Part shown: in pieces, positions 14,850 to 26,900 of the stretch
Position numbering within the stretch: position 1 is the first letter of the stretch
Layout: the number at the start of each line of letters is the position of its first letter
NCBI GenBank assembly: GCA_036937835.1
Contig: CM072864.1
Span: 19,330,501 to 19,394,500, forward strand
Source of the DNA: Pampus argenteus
Taxonomy: Eukaryota; Chordata; Actinopteri; Scombriformes; Stromateidae
Direction: 5' to 3'
DNA length: 64,000 nucleotides
Position numbers and translations under genes: made by a program
The notes under the pieces: model-generated
Seen by the model: only the letters and a program-made list of their open reading frames with translations
The model's database searches: none
Told to the model about the DNA's origin: nothing

Positions 14850-14990
14850 TATTCATGTGGTGGCTCCCTCAATGAGTGGGTTGATATCAGACTTCCTGAC
14901 AGATCGAAGGCAGCAACCTGTCAAACCCCAGGCTGCAAGCAAAGGTATACCACAGGGAAGTGTGTTTGTCTCCTTCTCCTCTGCTCACCG
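14850..14990 (+). pseudogene. LINE reverse-transcriptase fragment
   Basis: In the frame open from 14665 to 15027, the segment LISDFLTDRRQQ is followed by KGIPQGSV (14941-14964). That is the arrangement of reverse-transcriptase motifs in Jockey/L2/Rex-type LINEs (a ..YL.DR.Q segment, then KGVPQGS.LGP). The homology stops right after the motif and no catalytic YADD follows, so this is a short dead fragment. The ends are approximate. Confidence 0.6.
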
Positions 14991-15444
14991 TACATCTGTG
15001 ATTGTATCAACAAAACTTGTCTTGTGAGTTTCAGAAAAGTTACTGCTTAAAACTGTGATGAGAAGAATTTACGCTCATAAGAGCAAATGATTTCTGAATT
15101 TTCTTTAGGGTTTAGCTCCACATCCTCCTCTACCCAAGAATAATCTCCATAGAGAAAATGTGTGTGATTAAAGACAGCATTGTATTTATTTGATTTTTTT
15201 ATTGTTTTGCATGCGTCTAGAGGAGTGTGTGTTTGTGGCAGCGCGACACCTCTGCAGAAAATAATCTGTCTTTTCTTGCTGTCAGGGAGGCGGCAGTGAA
15301 AATGCTTGCCTTTTTGACTCCTGATGGCTCTGACAAGTTTCTTATTTTAGCATCTCATTTACTGCCTATGAACATACGTAATTCATATTTTTAAATGGCT
15401 TTCTTTTAAACAATGAAAAGCACATTGTAAGATAGGGAGATACA

Positions 15445-15449
<5 letters not shown>

Positions 15450-15494
<45 letters not shown>
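15450..15494 (+). repeat. (GT)n microsatellite
   Basis: About 22 perfect GT dinucleotides followed by a T/C run. Confidence 0.97.
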
Positions 15495-15497
<3 letters not shown>

Positions 15498-16217
15498 TCC
15501 CCCCATGAACATCAGAGGGAAGTAAATAAAACTGCATGAGTTCAAATTCAGTTTCCTTTGGCAGAAACAATCGTGGTAAAATGATCCCTCCAGCATTATT
15601 AAAGAATTCATGAAACGTTGAAGACTATTTGCAGATATTTGTGTTTAACATGGCTATACTATTAAGTGCTCCTCGGAGCTTTGATGTGCCATTATTAGCA
15701 GTGTGCACGGTTGACTAAAGAACACTAATTGTTCATTCAGTAGGTTAAATTCAAATATTCTTTTTGCCTTTTTTTTCCTTCCTAAGTCTCAGCGGGGGCA
15801 TTCATTAACTTCTTCTGTAATTATCACTCTCCCATTGGCTCAAACAGAAGTAGATTCTCTTAAATCCCACTCAACATTATGAGTGGATTATGTGCTAGCG
15901 GAAAAAGTGCATGAAACAAGTTCTGTTTAAATTTAAATTTGAGCCGTCAATGTGTCCAGTTTTGTGCAGCAGTAATAACAATGTGCATGCATACACCCGC
16001 TTTCAGAGATTATATGAAACTGTCTGTTATTTCTTGTAAATTTTATATTAATTTGTAATATCACACACAGCGGGAAAGACAAAACTCATGAAAAATGAAC
16101 TCTCATTTTATGACAGTAACGAACCCTGCTACAAAAGGTGTGTTATATGAGGTCGGATGCAACACAATCACAATTTGTTCTGTGTGACTTTCAAAGCACA
16201 AGGCAACAACACTGCCA

Positions 16218-16390
16218 CTGCCATGTATTCTCCCTATTTCGGCTGCCTCAGTCTCTTCATGTGATCCCAGACTGACTCCAGGATGCTGAGATCAGGACTG
16301 GGCAGGGCCATACCATCTGTTGCAGAAGATACTTCTGTAGATAGTCCATGCTGTAGAGAAACCGCTGAGACGCCTCCCTGACTGTGCTGC
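16218..16390 (-). pseudogene. Tc1/mariner-type transposase C-terminal relic
   Basis: The minus strand reads SPDLSILESVWDHMKRLRQP and then a stop. It matches the SPDLNPIE..W..MKR motif that contains the catalytic Glu of Tc1-type DDE transposases. Conservation fades upstream. No inverted repeats could be paired, so this looks like an old isolated fragment. Confidence 0.65.
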
Positions 16391-17049
16391 ATTATGGATA
16401 AGAATCTAAAACATCTTAAGTGCCTGAAATGTTTGCACAGTACACAGTTTATATAATGTTGAGCATTTTCATCTAGAATAAGAGCTGCAGTGATTTACAT
16501 AACTGAATAGTGGACTGACATAAAGAAAAATCAATCGGTGGCTATTTTGTTAAGCGATTAATCACCATTTATCAGTGTAATATGATTATCTATTGGTCAG
16601 ACAAATCAAGACATTTGACTACATGACAAAATGTGATGGCCACTTTCCACTATTTCATAGACCAATTCATTCATTACTTTAGAATAGAACTGGCACATTA
16701 ATCCCAGTCAGTTTCAGCCTTAATCTATAAAGTATTTTACAAACTGAACATGCGATTTGTATAAAAATCATAAACTAATAACTAAAATTGTCACATAAAT
16801 ATAGTGGAGAAGAGAGTTTTTGCTCCTTCGTGTATTATGTTGTCTATTTTGATTTGTCCAACATTTGTTGAAAGTGGCCTCTGGATTCAAAAATGTCTAA
16901 AATAACACGTTATTTACCCATATTTTTAAAAAAATTGAAGAAAAATGACTGAAATATTCTCCAGCATCTTTAGATATCTTTTATAGGGTGACTCCTCGTG
17001 TCTGTTATGTGAGGATAGGACAGAAGTGGTATAAACCAAAAACTGCAGC

Positions 17050-17290
17050 TGTATCCACCATCCATCTGATGTCCCATGTGCCACCGCAGGCAAACAGTCC
17101 TCATCATTTACACGAGCCGGACGTTTCAGGCTTAACACGACGTCACTTTCTTCTTTCACCTACAAAGCGCACATCTCGTTGTTTGAAGCGACCGCTGCGG
17201 GTTTGGTTTGGTTGGTTTGGTTGCTGGGAGTCTGGCAGGGTGGTGCGTTCAGGAGCGAGTGTAAATGAACGCGCCGGGGACTGAAGTGAA
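17050..17290 (+). promoter_or_regulatory. Candidate CpG-rich promoter of the contactin gene
   Basis: CpG dinucleotides are dense between about 17110 and 17300 (some 18 by eye), while the surrounding kilobases are strongly CpG-poor. Such an unmethylated-type patch just upstream of a candidate first exon suggests a promoter. A CRE-like octamer CGACGTCA (one mismatch to TGACGTCA) lies at 17138-17145. I see no convincing TATA box at a sensible distance; a TTTTATAG at about 16979 is far upstream. The extent and the start site are inferred. Confidence 0.4.
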
Positions 17291-17492
17291 CGGAGCGGAG
17301 GACAGTGGAGGTATAGAGAGTGGACGGCAGCGTTAGACAAGAGTTTGGAGCCATTTCTGCTCAGAGATCAAGACATCAACAACTTCTCTCTCGACGCAGA
17401 GTTGAAGGAGTGAAGGAGATGTAACGAGGTGTAACATGGATATCCGACAAGGGATAAACACCGACAACAAACACCACGGGGGACATACTCAG
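17265..17492 (+). other. cntn6: Probable non-coding first exon (5' UTR) of the contactin gene; 5' end not defined
   Basis: A G- and CpG-rich, purine-rich stretch ends in a good donor (ACTCAG, then gtaaat, with GT at 17493). It is followed by AT-rich intron-like sequence. It lies 6.4 kb upstream of the signal-peptide exon in the correct orientation, as in other contactins, whose first exon is non-coding. The 5' boundary is a guess; transcription could start anywhere from about 17150 to 17350. It carries several upstream AUGs: 17265, a start-stop ATGTAA at 17419, and 17436. The assignment rests on composition and one donor only. Confidence 0.5.
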
Positions 17493-19136
17493 GTAAATAA
17501 CCACAACTCTATATGTTCATATGCTGGTCTGATGCGCCGTCAGTTTAGACAAACTTCCACTTCTCACCTCGAAGATAATTACGGTAAAATATGTGTAAAA
17601 CTTAATATGTCATACATGTACCGATATGTTTAAGTATATAGACCTATGTTGTCATGTTTTTTTATATATTTTTTTAGATTATGCATGTCCATTTTTATTT
17701 CTATCACACACAACGGTAGGCGGCACACACATGTACTGTTACAGGCGGTACATGTGAGGGAATATATTTGTTTCCATGCGTCAATTAGAGACAAACCGAA
17801 CATGTTTGAAATCCCACTGCTCCGTTTCCACGTTGAGTTGTACAATCGCCACACAACCCGTGAGAGATTATAACATTATCTGCGTCCTGATTGCTGTGGC
17901 CATGCGTCATTTCTGCGTGGAGACACATCAATCCGTGCTCATTTCAAATAAAACCTCTGGCAGAACTCATTTGTTGTCAGTGATCAACAGGGGATTGGAC
18001 TCATCATCTCTCTCCCTTTGATTGCACCGAGCTTGCAGCTTGATTGTCTCAAGTCCTTTAGCGCTGGAAATAGTGATTTTAATTAAGTCAAGCGTCCATA
18101 TGTTTGAGGAGGAGCTGCCTTGCAAATTATGATTCTGCTGTATATTAGATCTGGCTCAGAATACCGATTGTTTTTTAATTTATATATATATATATTTTGT
18201 GTAATTTTGCTTCTCAGCTTGCAGGAAGTCTCATTGTTATAAACCCTGGGTTTAGTTTCATGTTGACATGGTGCCATCTGGGTGTTCCCGAGGCATAGCT
18301 GCTACTATCACAAGCTTAGGTTTTTAATTCCATACACTAAACACTGCTTTGGAGTGCAGTTACTCCTCTTACCTTTTGTATCCATGCGCTTGGAATTGTA
18401 GAGCTTACTACACATCTCCTTGGGGAAGTGTGCTTATAGCCGGACACGTTTCTGATGATGTCACTGTCTCAGAGAGAGGAGGTGGGTGGAACATGAAGTT
18501 CATAGTATCCCACTGAGCGTGGCCTGGTCTGCATGAGAAGTGGGAGGAGAACAGCGCTGATAAATGTTGATGCAGAGGAAATGTGCATTCTGATATGTGT
18601 TTTAACACAACAGGTAAAGCACAGATAGTAGGATGATCCACTTTCTTTATGATTAAAATGTTTTTTTTCCCTGCAAAGCTAACCTATATAAGCTATATCT
18701 TCACTGTAATTCTACACATGTATGTTCAACCACAGCAATACAAAACCTCGTGAATCATGTGCTTGCATATTCTTTTGTTATATATATATATATAATTTCT
18801 GAAATTGAAAGTAAAATTTGCAAGTTGTAGTTTGCTATACTGTACACCGCTGCACGTTTTATTCATTCCTGTTTTTACACAATAGGAACGTTTATTAACA
18901 TTTATATGCTACATACTGTAGTTTGGCACCAGGTCACAGTTGATACCTTCTCAACAGAGTTTGCCTTCTTCTTCTTCTTCTTGTGATTAGAGTGTTTCTA
19001 CTTTGTATAGTTAAGCCACTGTGCTCACTGATTTTTGTTTATAGGATGATCTTCCATTCCTCAGCTTGTCTTTTGCCTCCATCATTGGACTTAAAATTGC
19101 CTCCCATGATAACTGAAAAGTGTTCCACCAAAGACC

Positions 19137-19420
19137 TAATTTATGTATTTTAGGAACTTATTAATTGGCAGGCTCCTAAATCCTAATTGGATTCTTAATT
19201 AGTGCCTTGGTAAAGGGAAGTGCAGTGGAATTGTTAACCACTTGTGCCTAAAAACACATTCAGCTAGTTCTAGCATCAGTTATGAAACAAACACTGCAGG
19301 TGCTTAATTAGAATGATTAAAATCTAGGCCATTCTAGTTATATCTAGGCTTATTGGCAATTAATTAATAAAGTTACAACCATTTCATTCTTAATTATTAA
19401 CTCGCTATTACTAATTTTAG
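19137..19420. promoter_or_regulatory. Cluster of TAAT/TAATTA motifs in intron 1 (candidate enhancer)
   Basis: About eight TAATT or TAATTA cores occur in 285 bp (for example near 19162, 19184, 19196, 19305, 19361, 19391 and 19411). Many homeodomain factors bind this core. The intron is AT-rich, so part of this is expected from composition. It lies 1.6-1.9 kb downstream of the putative first exon. Confidence 0.25.
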
Positions 19421-20681
19421 GGTACCTACGATGGGTGCGTTGCATGAGGCTTAACAATTTAATCAATAATATTTAAACAAAGGGTGCTGAGAAACTTTCT
19501 AACTGGAATTTTAGGGAATATCTATATATAGTGGTACATACATTATTATCATATACTGTGCCCATTATGTTAAAACTTAATGCTTGGAGTTTTGCGTGCA
19601 AGCAGGAAGAACCTTTCAATATAAAATACACTTTTGTCACAGGGGAGATTGTGATGAGCGCTTTCTCGGAGCGCCCCTGGTGCGGTCTGGAGAAGCGAGG
19701 AAGCTGGCGTGTGTTATGTCATGCCTGCGGCTTGTGTGCTTAGATCAAAACACCATTAGTCTCTTTGTCTTGTGCCACTATTTGAGATAGAATCATGGCT
19801 GGGGAATATGTTGGCACTTCTTTGACTCCTGTGGTGTGCCATTTGTGAGGAAGAAAAAGAAAATGCGTTGGCACACATAAAAGCTGCAGCTCCAATAAGT
19901 TTGGAGCGTATATTGGATATATGTGCATTGATTACCGAAGAGCAAGATTGGCAGGAGGAAGGAAAGCTTTTTTTGTGCGTTTATAGTCAGTATCAGCTCA
20001 AGTAAGCACCTTGAAAATAGCTTTGGAAGTACGGCCATTCTTTTTTCATATTAAAATTGTACAGGAGGCTACATGTTTTATGGGTTCACCATGATATGAG
20101 ATGAGATGACATATGAGATCATGTCAATTTAATGATGAAAAAGAAAACTATTTCAGAACTTCAAAGGACAGTAGGATGGTCTGACTGTATAAATAGCTCC
20201 CACAGTAAAAAAATAAAAAATAAAAAAAAGAAGAAGAAGATCTTAATTGCTGCATTATTCCTGTGTGTGCTTGGCTTAATGATCAAATATTTAGAGTAAA
20301 AGAGGCCCCGACTGTAAAATACTATTGTGATTGGGACTAGATATAATTATCACTGCCACTCTTTCATAGAGCCGCTTGGTAAATCTTTGTTCATGTGTGC
20401 GGTGAATCAAAAATATGCAGGATTAGGAAGGAATTTCACATCCCCTATTACTACATGTACTCGTCTCAACTCGAGCACTACTAGAAAATGAATTTTAAAT
20501 GACTGGAGGCACTCACAGAGCCGTGAGATGTGCCTCACATGCAGGAAAACACTGATCGAGCCGGTGTCTGCAGATCAAGTGAAGTCACAGCTCAGGTGAT
20601 TAAAGATGCAGTATTGTACTCCACTTTTCCTGGTCTCGTCTCGTTTCTTCTGGTCTCATTCATGATTCAGAGCTCGGGCGG

Positions 20682-20703
20682 GTGTGTGTGTGTGTGTGTG
20701 TGT
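20682..20703 (+). repeat. (GT)n microsatellite in intron 1
   Basis: About 11 GT dinucleotides, perfect. Confidence 0.93.
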
Positions 20704-23700
20704 CTGAGGCGTGCTCATGCATTTCAGCGTAAATTTTATCTTCATCTGGACTCTTCAACCAAAGGGACCCGGAGTACCCTTCTATTAATACATTTTTGAA
20801 CCCTGAAAAATTGATGGCAGCCGAGAGATCGGTTGTAGTGGAAAGGGTCGAAGCAGCTGCCATCGCTGTCGGCTTCTGTGGCTGACTGAACTACAATCAG
20901 TGGTTTATCAACTCCAGCCGGTGTTGTCAGAGAAGAAGAGGGAAAGAGGTGTCACTTAGACAATACTGAAATTTAGACGAGTGCTTTGTCTCCACAAATC
21001 CGAAGCTTCCCTCAGAGCAGCTGAATTTCCTCGAAAGCAAAATAAAGAGCGTATTTCTGCTGTTACATTACATGCTATTAGTTCCATGTGATTAGATGAA
21101 CTGCTATGCTGGGGACTGGAGCCTGACAGTGCATCCTACAAAGAACTGATTAATTGATGAATTAGCTGCGTTCAGGTTCGTCCTTTTGCTCGTTATGTGT
21201 GACCTGCAGAAAAACAGTAAAGCAGAGTAAAGCAGCAAATCGTTTTGATGTGTGGTACTTTTGATGCTTCATTAATAACTTTTACGATTAATGAATTCAT
21301 ACAAATAAAATAAAATAACAATAAAATGTGTTGACTAATTTTCAGTCTTCATATAATCTTCATACAATGATTTTGATATTATGTTAATATGTTATTTGGA
21401 CATTTTGCTGTGAATATTTATTGGAGAACTTCAGATCATGATGTCAAAGATTTCTCTTTTCTGAGCGGCACCTGACGTCTTGCACATCTCTCATCATCAT
21501 GACTTGGATCTCTCAACATATGGTTTATGACTATATGTATGTTATTTGCCATTTATCATGTCACCTGCTTTTAGCGGAAGGTGAAGCTGAATTCATTGTC
21601 ATTGTTGTCGCATCTAAATGTGGTTGAGTTTGTAAAAAATTGGGTCAGGAAATGTTTAGGGCCGTGTCTGTCTTTCCAGCCTTATTCATATTCTATTTTT
21701 CAACCATTGGCTTTTTCCACAGACATGAAAGAGGGTGGAACTTGAAAGGCAAAGTTTGAAAGCCTATCCTATCATTAACTCGCATCTCATACTACAGCAA
21801 AGAAATGAGAGAATCAGTTTGGGATGAAAGTAAATCATTGGCCTTGTCGCTACCACTTAGGGTCACAGGGGTAATTAAATTGTGCTGAAAAGGAAGTCAA
21901 ATACGGCTATGGACACTCCCCGAATCCCCCTAGCCATCATGTTAGTGATGAGCTTCTTGGATCAAACGGCTGCCCCCTCCCCGCCCCCCCTCCTCCTCAC
22001 TAACACTCCGGTCTGATGTCTTGTGTCTCAGGGCTTGCTGAGTAAGAGATCAAGAGATTGCTGGTAGAGGCCAACAGATACCTGCTTTTATGAATGGGAT
22101 GACTCAATAGTTCACACTGTTCTGGTTGTGTTTGCTGATGGTGCTGTTAAAGACGGAACTAATTTATTTTAGATAACCAGAGTGTCAAACATGTAAATGC
22201 CTGACAAAAAAAAAAAAAAAATTGAATAGTTCTGGAAAAAAAAAACAATTGTATCAAATATAGCAAATTTATCAGTGTCAAATTGCAGTGACAGTTCCAT
22301 CTACAGCCTGTACTGATACTCACTGATACTCCAAATAAAACAATATATCAATATCATGGTATGAGTGTGAATCTGGGATTGTAATGTTTTGTTGAATTTT
22401 AAGGCTCCTCTTTTCTCTATTAAATACATTGCACGGGATAATTTATTCAGCACATCTCTCTCACAATTATTCCCTCAAAGGAGGAGCACTCCAAAAATAT
22501 CCAGGAGCACAAAAAAGGGATTTGAAGTCTCTCTCTGTTTTCATTATTAAAAGCCAACATTTACTCGTGACATTCGCATCCTAATAACTGCGCGATAAGT
22601 TGAAAACTAAGATGACACTCCAACCCAATCTCCATAATGAGATTTACGGAGGTATAAAAGTGTTGCCTTTAATGGTTTAGTACATGCAGAAGGAAGAGTA
22701 GTGTAGGCGAATGTGTCGGGAATGCAGCTGATATATTCACGTAAGCATCAGTATGCTCTGTCATGCCTTTCAGCGGTGCAAAGATAAGAAGCGCAAAGAT
22801 AACTGAGAAACTATGAAAGTGTAATATTTCACTTGTTTCTGCTTTTTTTTGACACTTGCTTTTTGATAGACTACACTGTATATTTCTATTGGGGTTTTTT
22901 TTTCTCCCCCCCCTCTCATTTATTTCAGTCGGCCGACGGTGTGTAGTCAGAGAAAACTGTGCCATTAGTCAGTTAAATGTACCAGGGAGAGTCAGTTTGA
23001 GCAAAGACAATGGCTAATTTCCTCTCTTCATCCTTTTCTCACTCCTAACCAGCTCATCGCACTCAAACATTTATCTGCTGCTTTATCAGAATATGATCAG
23101 AGCCATCGACATTATTAGATGTATTTAGACGAATAAATACGTCAGCGACAGGAGGAATGCTGATCTCATTATCAGTTCACACTTTATGGGAGACTTTATT
23201 TGAGTCTTAGCAGGGATAAAATTACGGTTTAGTCCTTGAGAAAATCAATCGTGAGTGAGTCTCCCCGGGGACCAAAAAAAATGGTTTTGAGCCGAGTACA
23301 GTCAGCTCTTTATGTCAGAAATACATAATCCCTCCAGCTCAGAAGAATTGGAGGAGCCAGGGCAGTGATTTTATTACATGTGTCTGACAACCAGCTCGCT
23401 TTTTTGTTTTGTCTCAGCAGGTTTCAGTACAAGCAAAAAATCCCTTTATGTTTCTCTTGCAGAGATGATCCCTATTATCCAATGTTAAGCGCACTTAAGC
23501 AAATTCCACAGCTCAAGTGTTTTGTTTGGACAAATCATTTCTGTGTCGGCACTAGACAGCAGCGGGTTTTTTTTGATTATGCTAACACAAATACACTATA
23601 CTCAAGACTGTTAGTGTCTGCATTTAAAAATAGAGCTGATATTAAATGTCACCTTAGTGTTTTTCAGAGATTGAATGATAAGACATCCTGAAAATCTTTG

Positions 23701-23855
23701 CTAATAAGTTTTACATCACATAAAGCCTACATAATTGCCCGGCAGTTACTGTCCTTGTGAAATCCCACGACATCTAACGGGACCAGTGACCAGTGACCAG
23801 TGGTTCTGAATGTCTAATGGCTTTTCCCCACCCTCCTTTTCTTTTCATTTGACAG

Positions 23856-23999
23856 AAAAACGGTGAAAGTGCTGGAAAGGACAAAGCCAGAACTCCACAC
23901 ACCTGTGATTGGATGTGAGCTTGTATTGACCTGAGACCATTAAAATGGAGTTGCTATGGAAACTTATACTACTGCTGTCATTGGTGGAGTGTCTGACAG
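23856..23999 (+). CDS. cntn6: Contactin exon 2: 5' UTR tail, start codon and signal peptide (CDS 23945-23999)
   Basis: The acceptor TTTGACAG ends at 23855 and the donor GACAG/gtaagc begins at 24000. The ATG at 23945 has A at -3 and G at +4. It encodes MELLWKLILLLSLVECLT, a typical secretory signal with a hydrophobic leucine core, ending in phase 1 with the Gly codon split to exon 3. It resembles the recalled starts of CNTN6 and CNTN3. The 89 nt before the ATG are leader and contain another start-stop ATGTGA at 23913. This start is preferred because no other in-frame ATG precedes a signal peptide. Confidence 0.85.
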
Positions 24000-26900
24000 G
24001 TAAGCCTCACAAACATTCACTTTTTTGTTTGCGTACTAGCTATGAATTGTTATTTATAGATTTTTTTTTTTTTTTTTTGTTGGTGATACATACTTTGCAA
24101 ACAGAACAGATGGCACTTGAAAGTAAACTTAATGGTTTTATGGATGCCCAAAGCTTTTGGTTAGTTCCACAAAATGTAGGGAAGGTTCATGTAGTTTCTT
24201 TTCTTTGGCGGCTCAAGGTAACAAATCAACATTCCTTCCGTTGTGCATAGTAGCTATCTCTCTCTTTTTTTTCCCCAGGCATTGAATCCGGTGGAATAAG
24301 CAAGGTTTATATCTCTGAAAGACAGTCCCTATCTAGCAGTTGAATGTGCAGTCATTCATTTTAAAGAGCACCTCAATTGTTGCCCTAATTGAGATTGCAC
24401 TGGCAAGTAGTACAGAAACCTTGTCATTGATCTTGCCTTTTAATGAGAGACCTAATTTTCCTCCCTGACAACACGTTCAGGGTCAAATGCTAGTTCTCTT
24501 TAGAATGTCTTCAGAGTCTAAAGCTGGGAACAAGATGAATAAGGGCTTTGTCGCATGAGGAATGAGTAATCTTTCATGTTGCCTTGCTCAAAATCACCAG
24601 CCCCTCCTCACAGCTGGGACCTAAAACAATTAGTGTGCATGCGTGTGTGCGCTCTGGACTGTGTCTGTCACTGTGTGTATTTGTTTGTGCATGCGCACCT
24701 CTTTTTTTAAAAGCACAACATGTCGGCACCTAAATTTGCCTACATGGCAATTAGCACCACTTATCACTAACTCCGATACACATCAGTGGATGTCTAATGA
24801 GGCTTTCCTCGGGGAACTGTGATTCACTGTGGGATTAGGATCGACACCACAAGTCTGGATCACATATTATGTCCTATTTAACCATTCTGTTAAATACACA
24901 GATGAATGAATGCCTAAAACATCAATGGGAATCCTGCCACAGTTTTGATCTCACAGAAACAGCTTCAAGGAGACAATTCGAGTCTGCAAGTCTGTGCTGC
25001 ACACAAAACGTACTCCTGCGATCACGAGGTGCACAGTTATCTATTCAAAGCAAATTAGTGTCTAACAAAAGCATTGTGTTGCAAAGCCCTTGCCTCACTC
25101 CTGAGGGTCACACTCACAGTTGGTAACACAGAGTAACCAAGCGTTAATATTCACGATAGGGCTACATTACATATGCTCTGCTTGCAAGACAAGTATGGCG
25201 CAATACGATAGAGCTCCAAAGCCTCTGTGTCCTGTGAAAGACACGACGAGCATTTCAGTACACAGAAACACAATACTGGATAAAACACCGTGAGCGTGTT
25301 ATATAGCTGCTTCTAGGTTGGTTATACAGTGGAAAGTGTTTTGTTTTTTTTTGTAGAAGGCAATGGCTGTGTGGGAGAGAGCAGAAGGGCCAGGAAATCA
25401 TTCCCATAGCAAGTTCATCGAGAGTTAAGCAGCTCCCCCACTGTTCCTCCCCCGTTTCTTCCTGAGGGTCTGAACGCCCTGAGGCCGGGGCGTGTACTGT
25501 ACGTGTTTGTGTGAGTGAGTGAGTGAGTGAGTGAGTGAGTGAGTGAGTGAGTGAGTGAGTGAGTAAGTGAGTGAGTGACAGCACAAGTGAGCAGAGAGGA
25601 AGGGCTGGATGTGGTTTGGTCCATACTAGACTAGGGCAGTATCTATTTTTATTATTATCTATTATTTTTTTCATACCTTCATACCTTTCTGACATTTTAC
25701 CAGGGTATAAGTATATGACAGCCATGCCACCTGTTATGAGAGCTGATCCGCACCGCCCAACCGGCAAAAATATGCATCAATCAATCACCTGACCTGCAAA
25801 ACGACAACTGGATAGAAAATTAATTATGAATATAATGCGTAGGTGGAAGTACAAGGCAAAAAAATGTAAGATATAAAACAATTGAAGTTAACAGTCTCTT
25901 ACCATCCATATGGGTACAGCAGCGGAGAAATGGCTGAATAAATGTAAATAAATAAAAATAAATAAACTTACTGAAGGCTAGCAAGAATTTATATTCAACT
26001 AACACACTGCAATATTCAAAACACATTAAAATATATCAAAGAAGACAAATAAAGACAATGTTGTCAAACTTGACTTGACTTAATGAAAAATATTAACTCC
26101 AAAACAGCTGTACTAGAAGCTCAGATGATTTTACAGTCATGTGCCTAAAATAATTGGCTGGAGTGAAATCATTGAAACATCTGTAGTTGGCTGTTTGAAG
26201 CAGGTTTCAACTAGGCTGGAGTTTCAACTATAGACTTACCTCATTGATTCACCAGAACACGGCAAAAGCCTTTTTAGGAATCCTTAAGCAAGGATTGTAT
26301 TGCATCTTTGAAGTTCAGTATGAAGATGTGGTATATTCCCCCAGTGAATCTTCTTCCCATAGCTTCACCCAGCAATGAAAAATCATCCATTTTAAATGTG
26401 TTTGCATACACATCCTACAGTAGCATTTCTTACATAATATACAGTATATTTATCAGAAAGAATTATACAGTTGTTTTCAGCGTCACATATATTTTAGTTT
26501 AAATATAGGGTGTAAAGTGTGTGTGTATGATGCACGCTTCCTTACAACTTATTAACAGTATTCCCGGGTTAATGTTACCACTGAAACCACTGATTCTGTA
26601 AGTTACTGTTGTTGGGAACATTACTGTAAAGGTGTAAACCATGATGAATGTTTCCATTAGTGTAGACCATAGTAGCTGGTAAGTGACAAATAACCTTTTC
26701 ACCAATCGTAGGAAAGGAAAAGGTAGGGATATTACTTCAATTAGATGACAAATGGCAGTCTCAGAAGCAATGTGTTCTAGGGTTTATGTAGACATTCAAT
26801 AGAAAGAATAACAACAACAAAAAAAATTGGTTTAATTTTCCATTCACACATGTGGAGTCGGACCTAATCAATTCTAGATTTCCCCCGTGAACATTGGATA

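Larger units (their letters stand above)
1..17049. other. Upstream intergenic region with transposon fossils
   Basis: No gene could be supported in these 17 kb. The open frames are short and out of context, or arise from CA/TG repeats. Recognisable content is a TG microsatellite (279-326), a repeat fragment (630-749), LINE fragments (735-965, 7478-7567, about 14850-14990), an interspersed repeat (about 3040-3260), a GC/CA tract (10517-10552), a TG tract (15450-15494), a Tc1-type transposase relic (16218-16390) and several poly-A or poly-T runs (for example about 2893-2911 and 4733-4756). Confidence 0.55.
17493..23855 (+). other. Contactin intron 1 (6.4 kb)
   Basis: The span begins gtaaat and ends TTTGACAG. 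It holds a TAAT-rich cluster at 19137-19420, a short (CTT)n at 18965-18982, a (TG)n run at 20682-20703, AT and poly-A tracts (18780-18794, about 22206-22221) and, 55 bp before the exon 2 acceptor, three tandem GACCAGT units (23781-23801). I see no credible coding exon in it. Confidence 0.5.
17436..23918 (+). other. Upstream ORF split across exons 1 and 2 (17436-17492 joined to 23856-23918)
   Basis: If exon 1 is spliced from 17492 to 23856, the ATG at 17436 opens a 39-codon frame. Nineteen codons lie in exon 1 and twenty in exon 2, ending at the TGA at 23916-23918, 26 nt before the contactin ATG at 23945. The ATG has A at -3 and G at +4, a strong initiation context, so it could lower translation of the main frame. 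The peptide matches nothing I know. The call depends on the exon 1 assignment. Confidence 0.4.

Noticed and set aside
23365..23691. 108-codon plus-strand frame shortly before exon 2
   Set aside because: No resemblance to a protein family and no splice link; contactins have no coding exon there.
25255..25767. 170-codon minus-strand frame with SLTH repeats
   Set aside because: It is created by the (GAGT)n array; the rest has no family resemblance and it lies antisense within intron 2.
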